The notes below the pieces were generated by a model. It was not told the origin of the DNA, ran no database searches, and saw nothing but the letters and a program-made list of their open reading frames with translations. A stretch of 64,000 nucleotides of DNA from Tautonia marina (GTDB lineage: Bacteria; Planctomycetota; Planctomycetia; Isosphaerales; Isosphaeraceae), in assembly GCF_009177065.1 (NCBI RefSeq), contig NZ_WEZF01000005.1, positions 186,001-250,000 on the forward strand, read 5' to 3'. The translations under genes and the position numbers were made by a program. This document shows positions 10,190 through 17,681 of the stretch, one piece after another. Each line of letters starts with the position of its first letter. Position 1 is the stretch's first letter.

Positions 10190-11149
10190 TCAGCACGCCC
10201 CTGCGTACGATCCCGATCCACCTGCTTGCCCATTGCCCGACGATCCCGCACCACCCCCCATCACCCGCATCACCTGTTCGGTGATCGCCTGAACCATCGC
10301 CTCGAACTCAGCTCCATCCGCCTTCGCGGGTTGGTTCGGCATCGCACAGGCAGCCTGCTGGACCGCCTGCTGGAACTTGTCCGGAATGAAGGCATGCGGC
10401 TCGGGCTTGAATGACTCGTTGTATCCTTCGCGGAACAGACTGTTCCCGCAGAGGTCGCAATTCTCGAGTCCCAGCTCGAGACGCACGTCTCGCACGCCGA
10501 TCCCCGGCTTCAAGCGGATCAACTCGGCCGCCTTCGCGTCGTTGTAATACTTCGGTCCACCCAGCGGCTTGGTCAGGATCAGGATCCGGCAATAGGCGTC
10601 GATGATTTCTGTCTTGAAATACGCATCCATCAGATCACTACCTGCCGTCACCGTTCCGTGATTGGCAAGCAGAATCGTATCGGTATCCTTGATGTACGGG
10701 ATCACCGTGTCGGCAAACGCCTGTCCGCCCGGCGTTTCGTAAGGAGTGATGGCCACCTCTCCCAGAAACACCTCGAACTCGGGCATCGTGCACTTCGGGA
10801 TCGGCTCCTGTGCCACCGCGAAGGCGGTTGCATGCGGCGGGTGGCAGTGCACGACCGCCCTCACGTCCGGACGCTGCTTCATGATCGTCAGGTGCAGCAG
10901 AATCTCGCTCGATCGCTTCCGCTTCCCGGAAACCTGATTGCCGTCGAGGTCGACGATGCACAGATCATCCGGCTTCATGAACCCCTTCGACACGCGGGTC
11001 GGCGTGCAGAGCACCCGGTTCTCATCGAGCCGATAGCTGATATTTCCGTCGTTGGCCGCGGCGAATCCCTTGGCGTAGACCCGACGGCCCACCTCGCACA
11101 TTTCCTCGCGGAGCTTCCATTCTCCCATGAAATTCCCGTTGACTGACAT
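10190..11149 (-). CDS. Class II aldolase (L-fuculose/L-rhamnulose-phosphate type), signature BMC enzyme
   Basis: A 319-aa zinc aldolase expected to cleave L-fuculose-1-phosphate or L-rhamnulose-1-phosphate to dihydroxyacetone phosphate and L-lactaldehyde; this is the signature reaction described for the planctomycetal BMC. Residues about 8-215 are the aldolase class II domain: GNISYRL, CTPTRVSKG, the HCHPPHA zinc site, EFEVFLGEV with the catalytic Glu, and LANHGTV with a third His. A CDLCGN segment lies near residue 235. After a linker the C-terminus holds an amphipathic helix (EFEAMVQAITEQVMRVMGG), a classical encapsulation peptide, then a Gly/Ser tail. The sugar kinase and isomerase are not in the window. 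Confidence 0.92.
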   Translation of the reverse strand: MSVNGNFMGEWKLREEMCEVGRRVYAKGFAAANDGNISYRLDENRVLCTPTRVSKGFMKPDDLCIVDLDGNQVSGKRKRSSEILLHLTIMKQRPDVRAVVHCHPPHATAFAVAQEPIPKCTMPEFEVFLGEVAITPYETPGGQAFADTVIPYIKDTDTILLANHGTVTAGSDLMDAYFKTEIIDAYCRILILTKPLGGPKYYNDAKAAELIRLKPGIGVRDVRLELGLENCDLCGNSLFREGYNESFKPEPHAFIPDKFQQAVQQAACAMPNQPAKADGAEFEAMVQAITEQVMRVMGGGAGSSGNGQAGGSGSYAGAC

Positions 11150-11190
11150 TGTCTAAGACTCCTGTGAATGGGATCGCGCTCGCGGTGATT

Positions 11191-11469
11191 TCAGACGTTG
11201 ATTTGATCAAGCAGGCAGGCACAATATGCGTCGACCGGAACCTTTTTTGGTCCGAACGGGTTGGCCGCCTCTCCCCCCTCGCTGATGCCGATGATTGCCC
11301 CCCGGCCCGCGCCCAGCTCATCGAACACGACCAGTTCCTCCCCTCGCCGGGACGAGCCTTCGGTGATCGCCTCCCGAGGCATCGGGACGACCACCAGAAA
11401 GCGCGGATTCCGCACGCTCGGGTGCAGTCGAGAGCAGGTCACGCGGCCGATCACCTCGCCGATTCGCAT
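11191..11469 (-). CDS. BMC-P shell vertex protein (EutN/CcmL family), copy 1
   Basis: A 92-aa pentameric vertex protein that caps the corners of the microcompartment shell. It starts MRIGEVIGRVTCSRLHPS and continues through RFLVVVPM, the LVVFDELGAGRGAIIGISEG segment and ends VDAYCACLLDQI, all matching the EutN/CcmL pattern. Two further BMC-P genes are in the operon. The start at 11469 gives the family N-terminus; an upstream ATG at 11511 is unlikely. The upstream gene's open frame runs 152 nt into this gene in another frame. Confidence 0.93.
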   Translation of the reverse strand: MRIGEVIGRVTCSRLHPSVRNPRFLVVVPMPREAITEGSSRRGEELVVFDELGAGRGAIIGISEGGEAANPFGPKKVPVDAYCACLLDQINV

Positions 11470-12121
11470 CGTCGGTCCTCCCATCAAGCCAGTCGGGACA
11501 TTCGGGAGCACCCGATTTCCGGAACACCTTCACGCAGTGCAACAGCGAGGGAAGTGAATGCCCCGCGGGTTCGAGGACCAGCAGATTGACCCCCAGATGC
11601 TCAACCGCGCGGGCCACCCCGTCCGCATCTCCCGGAGCCGCCGATCGAACCCCGGCCACCTGTGCAGCCAGCCAGCATGCCACCGACCCTTGATCGGTGA
11701 AGACGACCGCGCCTCGCCCTTCCTCGCTCGCAACCCATTGGGCCGCCTCGATCACTCCCTGCCCCGCCTCGTGCCAGGACCCCTCCGAGCCGAGCAGCGA
11801 TCGTCGGATCGGATCCGCCATCGCCACTCCCTCCTCGATCACGAATCCCCATTCTCCGAGTCGTCCCGCGAGATGCTCAGACACCCATCGGATCAAGATT
11901 CCTCGACGCTTCAAGTGATCACGAGCGATTGGCGTAATCACCGTCGTGGGGGCAATCCGAACCTCCCGGATCTCAGGCCCCAACCGTTCCACCTGACGTT
12001 CACCGAGCAATCGCCCCGCGAACACGCCGGACGATCGACGATCGGGCCGAGGTGCTCGGCGCAATCCCGCCAGCACGGCCCTCACGGCATCATCGACCTG
12101 TCCGATCGTTGGCACGGTCAT
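11318..12121 (-). CDS. Conserved microcompartment-locus protein, weakly RpiB/LacAB-like
   Basis: A 267-aa protein with no confident family. Residues about 1-70 contain VDDAVRAVLAGLRRA and an ITPIARDHLKRRGI motif that recurs in proteins of ethanolamine/propanediol-type loci. The second half (GRGAVVFTDQGSVACWLAAQVAGVRSAAP, then NLLVLEPAGHSLPSLLHCVKVF) resembles the substrate/cofactor-binding half of RpiB/LacAB sugar-phosphate isomerases, but I see no complete active site. It probably ends, by homology, near CPDWL at about 11477; the remaining 50 codons coincide with the BMC-P gene in another frame. The ATG at 12121 overlaps the upstream BMC-P stop (ATGA), so it is translationally coupled. Confidence 0.7.
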   Translation of the reverse strand: MTVPTIGQVDDAVRAVLAGLRRAPRPDRRSSGVFAGRLLGERQVERLGPEIREVRIAPTTVITPIARDHLKRRGILIRWVSEHLAGRLGEWGFVIEEGVAMADPIRRSLLGSEGSWHEAGQGVIEAAQWVASEEGRGAVVFTDQGSVACWLAAQVAGVRSAAPGDADGVARAVEHLGVNLLVLEPAGHSLPSLLHCVKVFRKSGAPECPDWLDGRTDDANRRGDRPRDLLSTAPERAESALSGGRPDASGGDHRRLVPARGGTGRVR

Positions 12122-12372
12122 GAATCCGGCAACCCCAGGACACTCCACCGGCCGGGCGTATTGCGGCCCAGCATTCCCTGCAAGACTCGTCCATCACTGG
12201 TCAGGATCACCCGGTCACCCTTTCCGGCCCCGAGCCGGTCGAAGGCGAGCACCGGGTCACCGTCATCTCGGCCATCGGTCCCTTCCAGCTGCACCACGAT
12301 CAACCGCTCCCCTTGAAAGGTCGGATGCTTGATCGTCGAGGTCGCCGAACCGAGAACGCGGCCGATTTGCAC
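12118..12372 (-). CDS. BMC-P shell vertex protein (EutN/CcmL family), copy 2
   Basis: An 84-aa EutN/CcmL-type pentamer protein. It starts with MQIGRVLGSATSTIKHPTFQ and contains RLIVVQLEG, VLAFDRLGAGKGDRVILTSDG and a shortened C-terminus. The start codon appears to be GTG at 12372, 22 nt after the aldehyde dehydrogenase stop. Three diverged BMC-P proteins per locus is the norm for PVM-type compartments, and they may occupy different vertices. Confidence 0.92.
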   Translation of the reverse strand: MQIGRVLGSATSTIKHPTFQGERLIVVQLEGTDGRDDGDPVLAFDRLGAGKGDRVILTSDGRVLQGMLGRNTPGRWSVLGLPDS

Positions 12373-12394
12373 GGGTCGATCCTCCGAGTCGCAC

Positions 12395-13822
12395 TCAAAT
12401 AAACCGCATGCCGCCGATGATCGCCGTCCGACGCTGGCGGGTGAACGTCAAGGGGGTCGTCACCCCTTCACCCGTCGGCCCGGCAATCGAGTACGAGCCC
12501 ACCCCTTCGCCTCCCGTTCCGAGCCCCGCAACGCAGGCCCCGTTGATGACGAAGATCGTGCAGTCCATCACTCGCCCCATCTTGTCCATCACGGTCGTGT
12601 CCCGAGAGTGGAGGATCGCCGTGTGGCCGTAGCCGTGCTCCGACTGCTTCGCCAGCTCGATCGCCCGATCCACGTTCGTGACGCGCACAAACGGGATAAA
12701 CGGCATCATCTGTTCATGCTCGACGAACAAATGATCCGCTCCGGTCTCCCCGAACAAGATCTGGGTCCCCGCCGGAATCGTCGCGCCGGCGAACCGCGCC
12801 AGTACGTCCGGGTCCTTCCCGACCAGATCCTTGTTCACATGGGCTTTCCCATCATCCCCCTTCACGAATGCCGCCCGGGTCAGGGCGTCGATCTGGTGCG
12901 GATCGAGCCGATAGCCCCCGAACCGCCCCACGGCATCCATCAACTTATCGAACACATCCGCGGTGGCGAACACCTGCTTTTCACCGATGCAGAGCAGGTT
13001 GTTATCGAACGCTGCCCCGGTGATGATCGACTTCGCCGCGTTGTCAACGCAGGCCGTCCCATCCACCACCACTGGCGGGTTCCCCGGCCCGGCCACGATG
13101 GCTCGCTTGTTACTCGCCAGGGCCGCTCGCGCCACCATCGGCCCACCGGTGACCACAAGCAACTTCACCCCTCGGTGCTTGAACAACGCGTCGGCCGACT
13201 CAATCGTGGGCGGATTGATGATCGTCAGCAGGTCATCCAGGCCAATCGCTTCTCGAATCGCCCTGTTAAACGCCTGAACCCCTTCCGCCGCAATGTTGGC
13301 CCCCGACGGATGCGCGTTGAACACGACCGTATTCCCGGCCGCAAGCATGTTGATCGCATTACTTGCCAGGGTCGGCAAGCTGTGAGTCACCGGGGTGATC
13401 GCACCAATCACGCCGAACGGGGCGTATTGAGTCAGGGTCAACCCGTTGTCGCCAGCGTTGTTCTCAGTCCGCAGGTATTCCACCCCCGGGATCGGCGGAA
13501 TCGCGTCTCGCAGCTTGGCGATCTTGTGATCGAGGCGACCGATCTTCGTCTCACTCAGTTCCTTCCGACCCCACTCCTCGGCCCGCTCCACGCAAAGCCG
13601 CTTGATCTCCTTCACCGCCCGGTCCCGGTCGGCCAGAGGACGCAGGCGGAAGGCTCGGAAGGCTGCCTCCGACGCCGCCACCGCAGCATCCGCCGTCGGA
13701 TAGACGCCATCATTCCCACTGGGGCGAGACACGCCAGGGCTCGCCTGCGAGCCATTGCTGCCCATCTGAGACAGCACTTGCTGCACCACGTTGCGAATCA
13801 GGTCCTCGGTCATCGGTTGCAT
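12395..13822 (-). CDS. CoA-acylating aldehyde dehydrogenase (microcompartment core enzyme)
   Basis: A 475-aa aldehyde dehydrogenase of the PduP/EutE type, expected to oxidise L-lactaldehyde or a derived aldehyde to an acyl-CoA with NAD+. An N-terminal amphipathic helix (TEDLIRNVVQQVLSQMG, residues about 4-20) followed by a linker is a typical encapsulation peptide. The catalytic domain has APFGVIGAITPVTH, NTVVFNAHPSG, VVTGGP, GPGNPPVVVD and the catalytic Cys in DNNLLCIGEKQVF (about residue 279). The downstream PduL would convert the acyl-CoA to acyl-phosphate. ATG at 13822 (MQPM) is chosen because it just precedes the encapsulation helix; a second ATG is three codons later at 13813. Confidence 0.93.
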   Translation of the reverse strand: MQPMTEDLIRNVVQQVLSQMGSNGSQASPGVSRPSGNDGVYPTADAAVAASEAAFRAFRLRPLADRDRAVKEIKRLCVERAEEWGRKELSETKIGRLDHKIAKLRDAIPPIPGVEYLRTENNAGDNGLTLTQYAPFGVIGAITPVTHSLPTLASNAINMLAAGNTVVFNAHPSGANIAAEGVQAFNRAIREAIGLDDLLTIINPPTIESADALFKHRGVKLLVVTGGPMVARAALASNKRAIVAGPGNPPVVVDGTACVDNAAKSIITGAAFDNNLLCIGEKQVFATADVFDKLMDAVGRFGGYRLDPHQIDALTRAAFVKGDDGKAHVNKDLVGKDPDVLARFAGATIPAGTQILFGETGADHLFVEHEQMMPFIPFVRVTNVDRAIELAKQSEHGYGHTAILHSRDTTVMDKMGRVMDCTIFVINGACVAGLGTGGEGVGSYSIAGPTGEGVTTPLTFTRQRRTAIIGGMRFI

Positions 13823-13921
13823 GGCGATCACCCTGGGAAGGCGAAGGGCTTGGCCCAATCCGGGCCGCGCCCGGCATCGACCGCGCGATCGTTCGATCGG
13901 CCGATGGGCTCGTGATTCAGT

Positions 13922-14269
13922 TTATCGACGGCGTTTGATTCGAAAGGGGAGGCAAATCGCAATCGCGGTCAGCCACCCGTAAACGAAGCAGGTCATCCAG
14001 GCCAGCGGAAGGAGCATCAGGTTCGTGACTCCTCCCGCCGGAGCCCCGGCTTCGGCGGCGACCACTCCGAGCAATCGCATCGGCGGCCACCAGTAAATTG
14101 AGAAGAGGATTCGAGCCGGTGCGTTCGGCGGCAAGGACAGCACCTGGGGCCACCATCCCGAAACATGCCAGGCCACTGCGGAGTGGACCAGGGCAAACAG
14201 GATGGCCAGCATGATCTCCAGTCCGCATCCGAATCGCCCCCAACGTCTCGGCTCCTGTCTGGTTTGCAT
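13922..14269 (-). CDS. Small membrane protein embedded in the microcompartment operon
   Basis: A 115-aa protein with two or three hydrophobic segments (IMLAILFALVHSAVAWHV at about 19-36 and MLLPLAWMTCFVYGWLTAIAICL at about 84-106) and a basic C-terminus (FRIKRRR). The start codon shares a base with the stop of the BMC-P gene (TGATG), so it is translated as part of the operon. I do not recognise the family. A membrane protein is not expected inside a protein-shelled organelle; it may be a substrate transporter component, a membrane tether, or an unrelated gene caught in the operon. Confidence 0.65.
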   Translation of the reverse strand: MQTRQEPRRWGRFGCGLEIMLAILFALVHSAVAWHVSGWWPQVLSLPPNAPARILFSIYWWPPMRLLGVVAAEAGAPAGGVTNLMLLPLAWMTCFVYGWLTAIAICLPFRIKRRR

Positions 14270-14595
14270 CAGCGATGACGATCGTCGTCTCGACCGGAGA
14301 ACACGACCGTTCCACCGATATCCACCGTGTCCACCAGGCCGATCACCACCGCGTCGATCGGCAATTTCTCGGTCTCCGGCGTCAAGCGGGCACTCGACCC
14401 CTGACAGATCAAGACCATCTCACCAATTCCCGCCCCGAGGGTATCGACCACCACGAACGTCCTCCCGGTCGGAACCAGTCGGGTGTTCGAGTCGGGATCG
14501 ACCCGGTACGGCTCAACCGTCAGGAGTTTGTGCCCGGTCATCGACGCAACCTTCTGGGTTGCGACCACAGAGCCGGTTACTCGGGCAACAAACAT
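14269..14595 (-). CDS. BMC-P shell vertex protein (EutN/CcmL family), copy 3
   Basis: A 108-aa EutN/CcmL-type protein: MFVARVTGSVVATQKVASMTGHKLLTVEPY, then TFVVVDTLGAGIGEMVLICQGSSAR and PIDAVVIGLVDTVDI. The GAGIGEMVLICQGSSAR strand is the most CcmL-like of the three copies. ATG at 14595 is used; a TTG directly precedes it. It lies 38 nt after the acetate kinase gene. Confidence 0.94.
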   Translation of the reverse strand: MFVARVTGSVVATQKVASMTGHKLLTVEPYRVDPDSNTRLVPTGRTFVVVDTLGAGIGEMVLICQGSSARLTPETEKLPIDAVVIGLVDTVDIGGTVVFSGRDDDRHR

Positions 14596-14633
14596 CAATG
14601 CGCTCCGATTACCTGAAGGTCGGTACCCACCAC

Positions 14634-15827
14634 TCAGATCGTTCCCGCCAACAGATCACGCGCCTGGCGAGCCACGATGATCTCTTCATTCGTCGGAATC
14701 ACCCAGACCTCGACCCGGCTGTCTGCCGTCGAAATCTTGTGCTCGCCGCTGACCGCCTCGTTCAACTCGGTATTCAGATGAATGCCGAAGAATCCGAGAT
14801 CCTGACAGACCATCGATCGAATCCGAGACGAGTTTTCACCAATGCCCGCCGTAAACGCGATCGCGTCCGTATCCCCCAACTCCACCAGATAGGCGCCGAG
14901 GTAGTGTCGGATCGAGGTCACGAACATCTCCAGCGCGAGCTGGGCCTTCGCGTCTCCCGAATCCGCCGCCGCCTCCACGTCTCGCAGGTCGTTCACCCCG
15001 CAGAGGCCCAGCAAACCCGACTGCGACGCCAGGACGTCGAGCGTTTGTTCCAACGACATCCCGGTCGCCCGCATGACCGCGGGCAAGGCAAACGGATCAA
15101 AATCTCCCACCCGGTTGTTTTGAAACAGTCCCGATTGAGGACTCATCCCCATGCTCGTGGCGACCGACTTTCCTTCCTTGATCGCACAGAGTGAGGAGCT
15201 TCCCCCGAGGTGACACGAGATTACCTTCAGGCCGGGACGGCGAATTAGCTCCGCCGATCGTTCCGCGATGTATCGATGACTCGCACCGTGGAATCCCCAA
15301 CGAAGCACGCCATGTTCGGTCGCCCATGCTTCCGGAACCGCGTAGCGCCGGGTCCGATCCGGGATCGTCGCATGGAACCCCGTCTCAAAGGCCGCCACCA
15401 GAGGCATTTCCGGAAATCGCTCCGAAAGCATCCGCATCGCCTTCACATAAGGGGGATTATGTGCGGGTGCGACATCATTGAACGCTTCCATTGCGACCAG
15501 CAGCGATTCATCAACCCGTTGAACGCCGCTGACACCTTTCGCATGAACCGCTTTGAATCCGATCGCGGCAACCTCGTCAGCCGATGCAATCACCCCCAGC
15601 ATCGGATCGGTCAGTTGCGCCAGGCAAAGCCGCACCGCCTCCCCGTGATCAGGGATCGGCTGCTCGCCGTCGGTCTTCCCTTTCGACGAGCTGAATGCCA
15701 CCTTCGACTGCGGCGCACCGATTCGTTCGACCGCTCCCCGAGCCAGCATCGGCTCTCCCGGGGCTCCCAGGTCGTACAGGCGGTACTTGAAGCTGGTGCT
15801 CCCGAGGTTGGCGACCAGAATCTTCAT
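14634..15827 (-). CDS. ackA: Acetate/propionate kinase
   Basis: A 397-aa ASKHA kinase that transfers phosphate from an acyl-phosphate (acetyl-, propionyl- or lactyl-phosphate) to ADP, yielding the ATP of the pathway. The typical motifs are present: MKILVANLGSTSFKYRLYD at the N-terminus, FETGFHATIPDRTRRYAVP, RWGFHGASHRYIAERSAEL, ISCHLGGSSSLCAIKEGKSVATSMG and FTAGIGENSSRIR. Length is normal. Its place between BMC-H and BMC-P genes assigns it to the compartment, where it would follow PduL. It has no obvious encapsulation peptide, so it may act outside the shell. Confidence 0.94.
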   Translation of the reverse strand: MKILVANLGSTSFKYRLYDLGAPGEPMLARGAVERIGAPQSKVAFSSSKGKTDGEQPIPDHGEAVRLCLAQLTDPMLGVIASADEVAAIGFKAVHAKGVSGVQRVDESLLVAMEAFNDVAPAHNPPYVKAMRMLSERFPEMPLVAAFETGFHATIPDRTRRYAVPEAWATEHGVLRWGFHGASHRYIAERSAELIRRPGLKVISCHLGGSSSLCAIKEGKSVATSMGMSPQSGLFQNNRVGDFDPFALPAVMRATGMSLEQTLDVLASQSGLLGLCGVNDLRDVEAAADSGDAKAQLALEMFVTSIRHYLGAYLVELGDTDAIAFTAGIGENSSRIRSMVCQDLGFFGIHLNTELNEAVSGEHKISTADSRVEVWVIPTNEEIIVARQARDLLAGTI

Positions 15828-15852
15828 CGCGCGTCCCTTTCAAGCATCCGGG

Positions 15853-16131
15853 TCATTTGCCGACGAAGGCGGCAACCACGGCCGGGTCGGGCCGGGGAAT
15901 CACGTGCGCCGCGTGCAGCTCGCCGCAACGGGCCGCGGCCTCAGCCCCAGCCTCAACCGCGGCCCGAACGCTGCTCACATCGCCCCGGATGATGCCACTG
16001 ACCACGCCGCCGTCGAGCTTGATGACCGCCGTAGCCACTTCAACATTCGCAGCCTTGAGCATCGCGTCATACGCGTAGATCAGGCCGATGAGCCCTCTCG
16101 TCTCGATCAGGCCCAGTGCCGAGCCGTTCAT
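15853..16131 (-). CDS. BMC-H shell hexamer protein, copy 1
   Basis: A 92-aa single BMC-domain protein that forms hexameric tiles of the shell. It contains [26 protein letters not shown], a central IIRGDVSSVRAAVEAGAEAA helix and AAHVIPRPDPAVVAAF. ATG at 16131 gives the family start; the open frame continues upstream without similarity. It is separated from copy 2 by about 109 bp that contain a hairpin. Confidence 0.95.
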   Translation of the reverse strand: MNGSALGLIETRGLIGLIYAYDAMLKAANVEVATAVIKLDGGVVSGIIRGDVSSVRAAVEAGAEAAARCGELHAAHVIPRPDPAVVAAFVGK

Positions 16132-16175
16132 AGATGGTTCTCGATCATGGAATGGGGTGAGAGGAGCGATGCAAG

Positions 16176-16197
16176 GCGGGAGGACAGGCCCTCCCGC
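16176..16197 (-). promoter_or_regulatory. Intercistronic hairpin between two BMC-H genes
   Basis: GCGGGAGG at 16176-16183 and CCTCCCGC at 16190-16197 form a perfect 8-bp GC-rich stem with a 6-nt loop in the gap between BMC-H copies 2 and 1. No T-run follows on the minus strand, so it is not a standard terminator. It could protect or punctuate the mRNA and set shell protein ratios. Confidence 0.45.
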
Positions 16198-16240
16198 ACA
16201 ACTGCCCAGGACAATCATCGGCCCGATCGGCCGAGCCGGC

Positions 16241-16528
16241 TCAGGCGAAGAACGTGCCGAGCACGGCCGGGTCCGGCCTCGGGATCACATGCGCCGAGAC
16301 CAGGTCTCCCACCCGGCTGGCCGATTCGGCCCCGGCTTCGACCGCTGCCCGAACGCTTCCCACGTCCCCACGAACCACCGTGGTCACGTAGGTTCCGCCC
16401 ACGCTGATCCGCCCCACGTGCGTCACGTTGGCCGCCTTGAGCATCGCATCGGTCGCTTCGATGATGCCGACCAGCCCTCGGCACTCGATCATTCCGAGTG
16501 CCTCTCCTGAAGCATTTCCGCTCGCCAT
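16241..16528 (-). CDS. BMC-H shell hexamer protein, copy 2
   Basis: A 95-aa BMC-domain protein: [47 protein letters not shown] and SAHVIPRPDPAVLGTFF. Closely related to copy 1 in the C-terminal half, which suggests duplication. The start at 16528 follows copy 3 by only 3 nt, so the two are translated in tandem. Confidence 0.96.
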   Translation of the reverse strand: MASGNASGEALGMIECRGLVGIIEATDAMLKAANVTHVGRISVGGTYVTTVVRGDVGSVRAAVEAGAESASRVGDLVSAHVIPRPDPAVLGTFFA

Positions 16529-16531
16529 GGG

Positions 16532-16876
16532 TCAGGCTCCCTCTTTCTTGGGGGTCGTCGGGGTGCCGGCCTGAGCCGCCGCCTTGGCCTTGGCGAAGCT
16601 CAACACGCCGCCAAGCTCCTCATGCGGACGCGGAATCACCTGAACACTCAAGACCTCGCCGATTCGGCTGGCCGCTGCGGCACCGGCATCAACAGCTGCC
16701 TTGACCGCCGCGACGTCGCCCACGACAAACGCCGTGACCAGGCCGCTGCCGACCTTGTCCCAGCCGGCCAGCTCGACGTTGGCCGCCTTGAGCATCGCAT
16801 CGGTCGCCTCGACCAACGCGACGAATCCTTTTGTTTCGATCATCCCGAGCGCTTCGTGGATAGATCCATTTGCCAT
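16532..16876 (-). CDS. BMC-H shell hexamer protein, copy 3, with C-terminal extension
   Basis: A 114-aa BMC-domain protein: [50 protein letters not shown] and [17 protein letters not shown]. Unlike the other two it ends in an extension of about 20 residues rich in Lys, Ala and Pro ([19 protein letters not shown]), which may project from the shell. ATG at 16876 gives the family start. Confidence 0.95.
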   Translation of the reverse strand: MANGSIHEALGMIETKGFVALVEATDAMLKAANVELAGWDKVGSGLVTAFVVGDVAAVKAAVDAGAAAASRIGEVLSVQVIPRPHEELGGVLSFAKAKAAAQAGTPTTPKKEGA

Positions 16877-17003
16877 GATCGGTCCCCTGCAGTTCGGCCG
16901 TCGACCGGGGTCACGCTCCCCGATACGTCGGCATGGTTCGTAGTGGTGTCGGTCGGTGTGGGTGAGTGACGGCGATCGAGGCACGCCGGCCTCGCTCCGA
17001 ACC

Positions 17004-17681
17004 TCACGGCTTGATCAGTTCGACCTTGGTCGCATGGACCAGGTCACTCGCGTTTCCTTCGTCGGTGTCGATGTGGACCTCCAGCTTCCAGTCCGGATGG
17101 GTCCGAACGAGCAGGCCCTCCAGCGTGGTCGGGCAGGGGCCGTGAATCCGAAGGTTCATCCGGTCCTTCGCCTTGACGCCGTAGTATTCGGCGTCTCGAT
17201 CTCCCATGTGAACATGCCGCTCGGCCCGGATGACCCCCTTGGTCAGCTCGACGCTCCCCTTCGGACCAATCAACAAGCAGCCCGGCGTTCCCTCGATATC
17301 CCCGGACATCCGCACCGGAACATCGATCCCCAGGCTGATCGCGTCGGTAAACGACAGCTCGACCTGGCTGAACTTCCGGCAAGGTCCCAGGATGCGAATG
17401 TTCGGGATCATTCGCTGTCGCGGGCCAACCACCGCCACCGTCTCGTTGCTCGCAAAGTCGGTCGCCTGATAAAGGCGCTTCATTTCGGTGAGCTGGTATC
17501 CCTGGCCGAACAAAATGTCCACATGCTCCTGTGTCAGGTGGACATGCCTGGCCGAGATGTTCACCACCAGGTTCGGCCGGTATCCGGTCGACGCCTGGCC
17601 GTTGCCGGAGAATTGCTGCTGAAGGATCGACCGAACAACCTGTTCAATCTGTCCTCGGCTGATCGCGGTGGTCGCACTCAT
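17004..17681 (-). CDS. pduL: PduL-type phosphate propanoyltransferase (phosphotransacylase)
   Basis: A 225-aa enzyme that converts acyl-CoA to acyl-phosphate and frees CoA inside the compartment. Two PduL half-domains are visible, each with the metal-binding His pair: SARHVHLT (H46, H48) and ERHVHMG (H156, H158). An N-terminal amphipathic helix ([18 protein letters not shown], residues 9-26) and linker form an encapsulation peptide. Length is normal for PduL. The ATG overlaps the stop codon of the regulator gene (ATGA), so the enzyme is the first structural gene of the operon and translationally coupled to the regulator. Confidence 0.95.
   Translation of the reverse strand: MSATTAISRGQIEQVVRSILQQQFSGNGQASTGYRPNLVVNISARHVHLTQEHVDILFGQGYQLTEMKRLYQATDFASNETVAVVGPRQRMIPNIRILGPCRKFSQVELSFTDAISLGIDVPVRMSGDIEGTPGCLLIGPKGSVELTKGVIRAERHVHMGDRDAEYYGVKAKDRMNLRIHGPCPTTLEGLLVRTHPDWKLEVHIDTDEGNASDLVHATKVELIKP

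Noticed and set aside
12329-13915. A 528-codon plus-strand frame opposite the aldehyde dehydrogenase
   Set aside because: Antisense shadow of a gene with a complete aldehyde dehydrogenase active site.
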